From the NCBI GenBank assembly GCA_037974665.1, contig CM075767.1, positions 18,058,840-18,122,839 of the forward strand: a stretch of DNA of 64,000 nucleotides, in the 5' to 3' direction. The position numbers and the translations under genes were made by a program. Of the stretch, positions 55,241 to 64,000 are shown piece after piece; position 1 is the stretch's first letter, and each line of letters opens with the position of its first letter. Source of the DNA: Ehretia macrophylla. Its lineage: Eukaryota > Streptophyta > Magnoliopsida > Boraginales > Ehretiaceae. The notes under the pieces are model-generated. The model did not search any database and was not told where the DNA came from. It worked only from the letters and a program-made list of their open reading frames with translations.

Positions 55241-57220
55241 GATAAATAAATATAAAAAAAAGAAGGGATTTGAATTAACCTCTCAATCGCATCTGTAAAA
55301 AGTTGAAGCTCGTCAAATGTTCCGTATACATCGTAAATGTCATCGATAATGGAAGTCATACCCATTACTTTGGTTAATATTCTCCTACCAACGCAATATT
55401 GAGGCTCAAAATAAGCTTCCATTATCCAATAGTATAATTCTACCAATCTGTCTCTTGCAAAAGGGAAACTTTTGGGGACATCCAAATCTTTCCACCACCT
55501 AAAAATTATAAAAGTGTTATTGAATATACAACTAAAATACTTTATTCAACTCAAAGTTTATTACTGGTCAAGAAATTTAATTACCTTGTAATACGACTTA
55601 GTTCTTTTTGGTGCATCTGTTGCAATATGTTGAAGTCCAATTTGGCAAACTTAAGTAATACATCGTTATGTAGTTCATCTTCTTGGTATATTGATATGTA
55701 CTCTCTGGCTTCAAGTCTTGGCATCGTCAATCTAATTGGAGCCTTAAGAGCTTTAATGACTTGTGCTGCAAGAAAATTGCTCAAGTTGGACACCATGGAC
55801 TCAAGGTGAGTGGTGGTGAATGTTAGTGCTTCCTCAAGAATATCTTCCCCATGGACTCTAAGATGAGCTGCCTCATACAAGCTTAGAATTCCTCGAACGT
55901 TGCTTGATAGAGCTTCATCGAATTTTCCCTTCGTATCCTTGAATTTGTTAAACACCTCTGATTCAAAACCAAAAGCTTGATTTGAGATAAGAAAGGGGCC
56001 ATGTATGAAAAATATTTTAGCAAGCTAGGGAACAAACTAATTTACCTCCATAATTTTGGTTACACACATCTCGGGTAGAATTAGAACTCTAAACTTAAGG
56101 TGTACATTCATGTAGTGTGAGGATTAAGGAATATATTCATAGAGTAAGAGGGGTTCACAATATAATAATTTTTATTTTTTTTTGGACCAAAAAAGTTAAG
56201 GGTTTGCGCATATCAATGTGGCTCTGCCAAGTTCCCCTCAAATATTTAGAAACATACATATATAAACTCGTTGTCTAATAAACCTGATGAATTAACCTCA
56301 ATATAGTCTTATCTATTACCTTTTAAGCATAAGATAATAGATTCATACAAAAGACTTTTTTATTTTTTTATTTTTGCTGGTCAAATGCTTCATGTCTTGA
56401 ATATCATGAGAAGATAAATTCAGGTTTTCTATGGACAAGGACCCAAGTAACTGCTTGCACTGATATACTTGTAATGATAATGTTTTACGTTATGTCTTTA
56501 CCGCTTGTTTGTAAGTATGATAATTAGGGGTTATATATTTATTTCAAATAGTTCACATATACAATAAAAGCACTGTTATATAAGGGACGCGTGAAATATT
56601 GATATATTGTAATGCTATACTAGCTAGTAAAAACATTATGCTGTGAATAATTGCTTACCACAAGTAATTGGATGGCCATGTTGCCTAAGTAATCGGAATC
56701 GAAGCGCAATAGCATAAATGTCATTACCATCTTCTTCAAAGCATTCATGATAGAAATTAATGAGGCATCAATCTTGCTTTCGAAATGGTTAGACACCCCT
56801 AGGCGTTGTATTGCATCAATCAACTCTAGCTTTTGCAAGGACATGCCTGGAGCTGCCAATAGCATTTTCCTCACCTCTTCTTTTAGTAGTTCATGTTCAC
56901 TTTCTTCATGAGAACCATTTTCCTGTAACACGAACTTGACATATTTAATAGGGTAAATTGCGTTACAGGCTAGAACTTAATGAAAATAAACAAATAACTA
57001 ATATTATTTACCGCGGGGCTAGAATCCTATAAAAGGAAAAAATCTCCCCAGATAGACGGATGAAAATTTGCCGAACGTCGAGGAACCTCACGACCAGAAT
57101 TTTGATAGGAGAGAGGAACAGCTGAGGCAGGAAATTGGGCGTTCATGTTTTAGTTGGCAGTTGAATACACTGAAAGTAAGTTACTTGGATAGTCTACACA
57201 TTTCGCTTGAGCGAATGCTA

Positions 57221-57228
57221 TATTTATA
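57221..57228 (-). promoter_or_regulatory. TATA box of the TPS paralogue
   Basis: TATAAATA on the minus strand, 75-82 bp upstream of the ATG, identical to that of the intact gene. Confidence 0.6.
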
Positions 57229-58014
57229 CTACGATTCTATATGCTTCATAACAAGTTTTAATTGCTTAATTAAGACTGCGGCTTGGTTTCTGTCATCTTT
57301 ATCTTCATAAAGGAGTTCTCTAGCTAGGGTGGAGTTTGAATTTTTTTTTTTGTGAATAAAAATAGGAATTTCACTCATGAAACATTCAACTAACTCCAGT
57401 GATTTCAAACAGTACGTCAACTATGTTTATCGCAAGAAAAACTTCCATGAGCAATAGAAATATGTGCTTCTGTACACGTATATGCGTTTAAAAAATTGGG
57501 GTCAAACACATAAATCATCCCAAAAGTGTTGAAGTTCTTTTTTTTTTACCTCACATCCCACCAGCCCCACTACTAGGTGTGGCATTTGCGCTAAGTTGAC
57601 ACAGGCCCAATTCAACTCAATACATGAAAATTTGGATTCAGTCTAACTCAAATGAAAGTGGGTTTGACTCGGCTCAACTCACAACATATAGATGGGCCTA
57701 GCTGGGTCATATATTTTTAGACCCAACCCATTTGTGCCCAAGTCCATTTGTGTCCAAACCCAGCCCAGTTCAGCACATAAGCTCAGCCCAACCCAACTCG
57801 AACCCAGTTCGAGTCCAGCTCAGGCCTAATTCGATCCCAGATAAAGCCCATCTTGATATTATAATTTGTACATGTAATTTTTCTTATAAATAGTTAGTGT
57901 ATTCAACTTCATTTTCCTACAAAACTATATATTTATTTTACTAACTATTGTATCTTTATTTTACTACAAGAGAATACAAAATATCTATGGCTATGAGGGA
58001 AGAAAATCTTTCAC

Positions 58015-58160
58015 AACGATTACGTTCAAATTGTTGAAATCATTTTGCTTACTTTGAAGAACATGGGTATGTAATTTGTAACTATTGTGAACGTAAATAT
58101 ATATTTCGTCGTCAATTTGGAACTGAAACATTTGTAAGATATCTTTTATCTCAACCAATG
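58015..58160 (+). pseudogene. hAT transposase BED zinc-finger remnant
   Basis: The plus strand reads NHFAYFEEHGYVICNYCERK, then RRQFGTETFVRYLLSQ. This is the C-x2-C BED finger seen at the start of hAT transposases, with a TGA where the conserved Trp sits. It ends at the nested GATTCG-rich element. Confidence 0.65.
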
Positions 58161-58773
58161 TAATCAGAATCGTACGATTCGCGATTCGAATCATACGATT
58201 CGATACGATTCACTAAAAAAATGATACGAATCGGATAGAAAAATCGTGAATTGACATGAATTGCAAGTGAATCGGTACCGAATCGTGTGAATCGTTAGTG
58301 AATTGAACGATTCACTAAATCGTTCGGGATTCGGGTCAATTTTTTTTTTTTTTTTTTTTTTATAAAAGAAGCCCAAAATATTTCAAAGTTGATAGCAAAA
58401 TAAGCCCACTTTAGTAAAAAAATGGGACACAAAACTCGTAATTGATTGGACCACTTGTGTTTACAACAGCTTTTGAGAACTAGTTTGGACATTTGTGAAA
58501 TGTGATATTGTTCCGACAAAAAAAAATAGTGTGATATTGTGATGCAGATATTGTTTGGGCTACTAGGAACAAGTGAAGTAGTGAGCAATCTAGAAAAGTA
58601 ACAAAAACATATATTAATATTAATTCAAATAAATAATCTCAACTAAAAACTGTTAATAGAAACATAATATGTCAAATATCAACTAGTTTCAAATTTGTGA
58701 CCGAATCGGTATGATTTACGATTCAAAAAAATGACATTTCGATTCATGATACGATTCACGATTCGACAACTGT
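58157..58773. mobile_element. Nested element with GATTCG-rich ends, inside the hAT
   Basis: Both ends are crowded with ACGATTCG/CGAATCGT words in opposite orientation (58165-58320 and 58695-58766). ATCTCAACC on the left and ATCTCACCA on the right may be a degenerate target duplication. The centre is a poly(T) tract and AT-rich sequence without coding. Confidence 0.5.
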
Positions 58774-59298
58774 GATCTCACCACTCAAATGTTCCAAACT
58801 ATTTTAATTCTCAACCATCGCCACCAATAGGCCCAGCACCCGCACAAGGAGCATAATAAAATGGAGATCTTCTCCACCAACTTTCTTCAAGCATTTAGGT
58901 AATGTTCTTTTTTTATGTTTATTAGTAACGTATCCATGTCTCGTGAACTTATGGTTTGTTAAGTAATGTTTTATCATTTATATTAATATTATTAATCAAT
59001 TTATATCTTGTTAATTGTTAAATTAACTTTTTAGTAAAAAAGGTTAAACTTAAGTTTTTTTTGTTATTAATCCAACTATCAAAATTCAAAACACACTAAT
59101 AAAAAATATAGGCTAACCCAGCCCAGCTCGCGACTAGAGATAGCGGGCTCGTGGGCCGAGCTGAGTCCTATATTTCAAGAATTTAGCCCAACCCAGCTCA
59201 ACCCACTAAACATATATGTCGAGCCGGATTCATTTTTCTTAACCCACAATTCGATCGGGCCATGCCGGGCTAGCCCATTTGCCAGCTCTACCCACTAC

Positions 59299-60354
59299 CA
59301 TAGATGCAGACCCTGATCTTCTAATTGCCAAGAAGAGTAACTCATTATTAGACTACTCCTAAATTTTCTCTAAACAATTTAAAGTTATTCTCATTAGATT
59401 ATAAATTTTCATCTTGGGACTTCAAGGTCCTAGATTTTTTATTTTTTTTATAAACTTTTACATGCCCTGGACTTTAGGGTCTCCTAGAGTTTCATAAGTG
59501 TACAAATTCAATTTCTAAATGACGTTCTGTTAATCTCTCAATACAAATTTTACTGAGATGGTGTGATATTGCATGATCATTACAAAATAAGAGAGAGAGA
59601 GTGAGTGAAGTGACTAAGTGAGGGAGAGACTTCCATAAATGACCAATCTTGTACTCTTATTAAAATATAGGGTGTAAAAATTTTATATGAAAGTTTACCC
59701 ACTAAACTAAATAAATTAGATAATATAGAGATTACTTGGGTAACTAAGCGTGCGATTTTTATGATTATATATATTTTTTTTCTCTTCGCAAAGAATTTGG
59801 CATCGTATACGTTATGACCCAAAAAATTGGAGTCGATAACATTTTTCGAATCTAAATCATGACGGAAAATTGATTCGCGCGCAACAAGAAAAAAAATAAG
59901 AATATCAGTATGATCAACCTTCTTGTTATTAAACAACGGGTTATAAATCTTAAATTTTATCATTCAAGAAGATTTCAATACTATGATAGTCCAAAAGAAA
60001 ATTTCCAGATGATAGACTCAATCTTACGGTAGATTGATTAACAAGTAACAACTAATGAATATCTTCCAAATGCATGTTTGCATATTTACTTCACTCTAGT
60101 AGCTATTTTAGAGATCTAAATTGGAAAGCGTATTATGTTCCCAAATTGGTAAGCATATTATGTTCACCCAACCCAACTCCCTAGTGTAGCATAATAACTG
60201 TGCAGTCATGCTTGAATTGGTATATACGACGTCTTAGGGGTTGGCGTTTCCTCTTTATGCCTCGTAAATCTAGGCGGCTTCTTATTTTTGGAAGTACCAT
60301 ACCATGCACGATTGATTGCATCTTGCCTAATTTGTACCCATAACACACAAAAAA
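59299..60354. other. Non-coding duplicated flank
   Basis: Collinear with 30570-30816 and 31726-32500 of unit A. It starts with the right half of the SINE-like stretch that the hAT split. No gene is seen; the minus-strand frame at 59580-59963 is not conserved in unit A. Confidence 0.5.
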
Positions 60355-62312
60355 ATAGATTTAGCTCATCTACAATTTTATTGTCTACAATTTCATACAA
60401 TATTCTTCTTGATTAATGGCACGTGTCACTAAATCTCATCTGCAGACCACATTAACCTTGCTAAATTAACTTTTCTGTTATAGTAAAAAAGTATTAAATA
60501 CCAAATCTAAACTACCATATTTAATGAGCAAATAAATATGGAAGCATATGATTTAAAGAAGAAGAAAAATAAAATAAAACAACTATTTTTCTGCTCCAAG
60601 AACAATGATTCCAAAAAAATAAATAGTAAAATGCACCATATCCCCTTGTGTTTTCATAAAGTTGCATTATAAACTCTATGTTTTAAAAAATAGCATTATA
60701 AACCCTGTGTTATGAAAAATATTACACACATGCCCCAAACTCAATTATATTCAACTCTGTTGGTTAGCCTTGTAAAATGATAAAATTGTCATCGTTTAAA
60801 GATAAATCAGTAGATGGGGTATTTGTAACCTTTTTAGTATCTGAAGTGGGTATTTGTCACTTTTTAATATCAGATGTAGGTACTTACAATGTTTTTTATT
60901 TTGTAACATTCTTCAGTTGTAATATTCGAACCATGTGCTAGTCTACCTAGTGAGATGATCTACAACCTTAAACTAATAAATATTATTTAATTTAAAGAAT
61001 AAAAAATCATAAAGTTTATTTAAAAGAATATCGATGTCCACCATAAACAAATGTAAAGCTTATGCTTGAAGGTCAAGGCCCGTGGAGTGATCTACAACAG
61101 AACATTGATGTCCACCAACAAAATGTTCATCAACTACAACCTTATGCATAAGAAGAACAGACATTACTCTATACTTTGAAATTGAAAAAAAATAGGCAAA
61201 AGAATCAAGAAAACGGAATTAATCCAAAGTTATATTGCGATTAAGCAGTAATCGTGTCTTCACTTAGAACCATGTTTTTCTACAAGCAAATTACACCTTT
61301 AAATCGATGCAAAATCAACTTCAAATTAAAGGAAATTCTCTAAGGTTTTTATTTTTTTTATTTTTTTAAATTTGGAGGGGGCAATTTACAACCTTATAAA
61401 AACACAGGGGGAAATTATCAATTGATGTTAGAAAATGGGTATTTTTTTCCTTCTCCATGTGTTTTATAGCTTGATAAATGTCATACTTGCATCTTAGGCG
61501 TGTGTGTTACACTCATGTTAAATTTGACGGGAAAATAGACAGTAGGGGGTGATATACAACGTTTTTCATAACAAAGAGTTTATAACGCGACTTTTTAAAA
61601 TAAATAATTTATGATGCAACTTTGTGAAAACACAGGGGGATGATGCATTTTACTCAAAAACAAAAGACAAAAACCCAAGAACAAGTTGGAAGCTTTCAAC
61701 CTATATATTTTTGTGTTCCAAGAAATACATTTTCGTCAGTACTTAAAGTATATGTTAGAAATGATATAGAAGTTGGACAAGAAAAAAAAATTGAAGTCAT
61801 TAGATTTTTTTCTCCAAGTCATTCGATTTCTTTTTTTTTTTTTAAAAAAAGAAGTCATATGATATTTGTTTGAGTTAACTCGTGTTGATATTGTAGATTT
61901 AGTAGCTTTAAAATGATCGAATAAGTTGGAGAAGAAAAAAAAATGAAACCATTAGATTCTTTTTCTCCAAGTCATGCAATTTTTTTTCTTTTTATTTTTT
62001 AAAAAGGAAGCCATATGATATTTGTTTGATTTGAGCTTCCAACTTGTTCTTGCATATTTTTTTCCGGAATCGTTGTTCTTGGACCAGAAAAAGTGTTTTT
62101 TTTTTGTTTTTTTAGAATCACATGCTTCTATATTTGTTTGCCAATTAAATATGGTAGTTTAGATTTGGTATTTAATACTTTCTAACTATGGTTAGAAAGT
62201 TAGTTAAGGAAGATTAATGTGGTCTATAGATGAGATCTAATGACATGTGACATTAATCAAGAGGAGTATTGTATAGAATTGTAGAGAACAAAATTATAGA
62301 AAAGCCAAGTCC
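60355..62312. mobile_element. Foldback element D (unit B copy), carrying element G
   Basis: Outer arms pair (CTCATCTACAATTTTATTG with the inverse near 62285-62300; GAACAATGATTCC with GGAATCGTTGTTC). It corresponds to 33540-34160 in unit A and is split by 60625-61654. Confidence 0.7.
60625..61654. mobile_element. Foldback element G, nested in element D
   Basis: The left end AGTAAAATGCACCATATCCC pairs with the right end GGGGGATGATGCATTTTACT. Arms carry CTTGTGTTTTCATAAAGTTG and its inverse. Unit A has only the uninterrupted element D, so G is younger than the duplication. No coding sequence. Confidence 0.8.
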
Positions 62313-62799
62313 GTGTGATGGTTGTGGATAGATATGTGACGAAATCCTACAATTTTGTTTTTATTACGCATAAGTACTTTTAAATTTTTGGTTGATTAGT
62401 TCAAATTGTACCATAAAATGATGTTCATTTCATGTATTGTATGTATACATCAAGAAGATGCAAGGGGCAGGATAGAGCATTTTTTTTTTTAATTTTGTCA
62501 TTAAAAATTGCCCCATGCAACGACACGTGATCATTTAACGTCAAGATTAACGAAATGGGTAAATTATTTGGCCAATCCTATTTTAACCACGCCATAATTT
62601 TTGTTTTCGAAATCCCACTAGTTTTTTAATATGATATCAGTCAAGCCATTCTATCACATAATGTCAATAAAACCAAGTGAAAGGGGATAAAACGTAAATA
62701 CTGCTGCAATATTAGTGCTCATTTGTAGTGCTGGATTATTCTAGAGCAAAAGGCAAGAGATATTATCAATAGAAAAGCCACAATAATTGTGCTGCAATA

Positions 62800-63178
62800 T
62801 GTTAAGATAACTGGGTTTCCATCCTAAAGTCCATTGATTTTAGGTTGAAATCTTAGTTATCTTAACATGGTATCAGAGTTAGGTCCATTGTCTAATTAAT
62901 CTTGTTAATCTTTCGTTCGTATACCACGCGTGTTCAATCTTTCACGTGCTGGCCTTTTCACGTGTATTCAATCTCTTCCACGTGCGGTCCTTTCCACGTG
63001 TAAAATTCAATATTCCACGTGTGACCTCTCTTAAATCAAGTCATACGTGAGGGAGAGTGTTAAAATATACACTTGTTCCATATCAGAAAATCAAAAACTC
63101 TAAGACCGTCTTATAAGATTTTGGACTACTCCACTTAATACCAATTGATTTTAAGATAGAACCTCAGTTATCTTAACA
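62800..63178 (+). mobile_element. TRIM (miniature LTR retrotransposon)
   Basis: A 5' terminal repeat (62800-62867, TGTTAAGATAAC to TTATCTTAACA) is followed at once by the primer site TGGTATCAGAGTTAGG (62868-62883). A ~174-bp interior, a purine tract GTGAGGGAGAG (63047-63057) and a 121-bp 3' repeat (63058-63178, TGTTAAAATATA to TTATCTTAACA) complete it. CAATA and CAATG flank it. The interior carries five CACGTG boxes and no ORF. Confidence 0.82.
62943..63021 (+). promoter_or_regulatory. Cluster of five CACGTG (G-box) motifs in the TRIM
   Basis: CACGTG occurs at 62943-62948, 62959-62964, 62979-62984, 62995-63000 and 63016-63021, spaced 16-21 bp. G-boxes bind plant bZIP and bHLH factors; whether these do is not shown. 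Confidence 0.6.
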
Positions 63179-63504
63179 CAATGGCCAACCAACAAAAGTG
63201 GCTAATTATTGAATCAGCGCATAGAGAATTGAAGAAGCTTATAACCGCCTCATGTATGCTATAAATAGAGAGCTTGTTCATCATTTGTAAGTGAGCTGGA
63301 GAAACAGAGCTCCTAAATTATGAGCCATTGAGCTCCATATTCAAGGAGCCTACGAGTGCTCCACAATCCTGGAGTCACGAGCCATGATATCCGAATCAAT
63401 ATCGGAGAGATCCTCCGACACAACATATCAAATTATCAACTATTGTAATCCACTTCCATCATATCAATGAAAATAGAATTCAGTTTCAATTTTCCAACAA
63501 ATAC

Positions 63505-64000
63505 ATCTGCTTCGCGAACCTCACCACCAACCAAAAAATCATCTTCTTCATCGTCATGGCACTTTCACGCCCACTTGCTTGCGTATCAGCGACAATGGGT
63601 TTATAAAAGCAATTGGGTTAAGTGTGAAGTCTACGCTTGTGGGTTATGGTGTTGTGATTGCTTTGAAGCTGTACATAATGTTTTTGTTAAGAATTAGTGG
63701 AAATAAAAATGGTGTTATGAATAAAAATGAAGTTGTACACAATGTTTATTGTTAAGATTTTGTCAATCAGTGCATTATTTGGAAAGCACAAAAAGGAAGG
63801 AGGAAGCAGATTTGGGAAAGAAGAAGAAATAAAAAAAAAGATAAAAAAAAGAATAATAAAAGGAAGAAGACCCTGAGAAAAACATAAAAAAATATATAAT
63901 GAAAAAGAAAAAAATAATTCATTTGAGGTTTTTAAATTTCACTATTAATTTATGTTTTAACCCCTTTTCTGTTAGTTTTTTAACGGTATTTTAAAGGCAT
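63505..64000. other. Non-coding duplicated flank at the window end
   Basis: Collinear with 35255-35770 of unit A, including GCGACAATGGGTTTATAAAA. The open frame here differs from that in unit A by indels, so coding is not supported. Confidence 0.5.

Larger units (their letters stand above)
53268..57146 (-). pseudogene. TPS: TPS-a paralogue, seven exons, killed by a stop and a 13-bp deletion
   Basis: Exons on the minus strand are 57012-57146, 56659-56922, 55585-55957, 55280-55498, 54938-55076, 54591-54839 and 53268-53561, each aligned to the intact gene with conserved GT-AG sites. Codon 40 is TAG (57027-57029). Exon 2 is 264 bp instead of 277 because 13 bp are missing after the DASL codons (near 56755-56760), which shifts the frame. 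Exons 3-7 remain open and keep RDR, DDIYD and a standard second metal site, including the Arg (ARLMND) that the intact gene has lost. Promoter and poly(A) signals persist, so it may still be transcribed. It cannot make a full synthase. Confidence 0.9.
57574..59290 (+). mobile_element. hAT element with 8-bp TSD and a BED-finger remnant
   Basis: It begins TAGGTGTGGCATTTGCG and ends GGGCTAGCCCATTTGCCAGCTCTA (here split as GGGCTAGCCC and ATTTGCCAGCTCTA), which are imperfect inverted termini of the plant hAT type. The subterminal regions are rich in GGCCC/CAACCCA words. The perfect 8-bp duplication CCCACTAC (57566-57573 and 59291-59298) occurs once at the empty site in unit A. A broken N-terminal BED zinc finger lies at 58015-58160. 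The rest of the transposase is missing, so this is a non-autonomous deletion product. Confidence 0.88.
62702..63499 (+). mobile_element. Solo LTR with TSD AATAC, interrupted by a TRIM
   Basis: It begins TGCTGCAATATTAG and ends TTTTCCAACA, with AATAC on both sides (62697-62701 and 63500-63504). Without the TRIM it is about 415 bp. A promoter-like GCTATAAATAGAG lies at about 63259-63271. It is missing from unit A. Confidence 0.8.
53043..64000. repeat. Segmental duplication unit B (runs off the window)
   Basis: It is collinear with 14758 to about 35770. Unit-specific insertions are 54035-54302, 57574-59290, 60625-61654 and 62702-63499. At the window end the two units are still homologous, so the true end lies beyond 64000. 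Confidence 0.85.

Noticed and set aside
1-64000. A biosynthetic gene cluster with TPS plus P450 or other tailoring genes
   Set aside because: No P450, prenyltransferase, acyltransferase or dehydrogenase motifs were found on either strand; only TPS copies are present.

Overview
The window is AT-rich nuclear DNA from a flowering plant, most likely a eudicot tree or shrub. The evidence is spliced class-I terpene synthase (TPS) genes of the TPS-a type, plant Ty1/copia and Ty3/gypsy elements primed by tRNA-Met, hAT and foldback DNA elements, plant LINE remnants and a petuvirus/florendovirus-like endogenous pararetrovirus. The genus cannot be told from sequence alone. No tRNA, rRNA or CRISPR feature was seen.

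Host gene content is one small TPS-a cluster. The only intact host gene is a 562-codon, seven-exon sesquiterpene synthase on the minus strand (14986-25556). Its close paralogue (53268-57146, minus) is dead: it has a nonsense codon in exon 1 and a 13-bp frameshift deletion in exon 2. Broken relatives are exons 4-7 of a third gene at 10322-12958 (plus strand), a last-exon/intron fragment at 2731-3073 (minus) and a 3'-tail stub at 14669-14757 (minus).

The two main TPS copies lie in a direct segmental duplication: unit A about 14758-36065, unit B about 53043 to the window end. After the known insertions are subtracted, both units come to roughly 7-7.5 kb. Each unit serves as the empty-site control for the other. 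Unit A alone gained a 7.16-kb non-autonomous LTR element (15779-22941, TSD TGGTC, in TPS intron 6), a 4.57-kb solo LTR (25817-30383, TSD CCAGT, in the proximal TPS promoter), a foldback element (30817-31725) and a composite insert (about 32505-33485). Unit B alone gained a MITE (54035-54302), a 1.7-kb hAT element (57574-59290, 8-bp TSD), a foldback element (60625-61654) and a solo LTR (62702-63499) that itself carries a 379-bp TRIM.

Other regions: 1-983 holds the 5' end of a minus-strand copia element. 5351-9153 is a Ty3/gypsy derivative with both LTRs but only gag and protease. 13536-14180 and 36680-37192 are LINE remnants. 37683-49657 is a degraded minus-strand copia element (TSD TAATC), split by a full-length pararetrovirus integration (40371-47781, plus strand). 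That viral copy has 155-bp terminal repeats, a movement-protein ORF, a capsid/protease/RT/RNase H frame with 16 in-frame stops and one unrecognised ORF. 52280-52979 is a copia LTR with its primer site, interrupted by another foldback element.

The genes do not form a multi-enzyme pathway here. No P450 or prenyltransferase was found, and the story is TPS duplication and decay amid heavy nested transposition.
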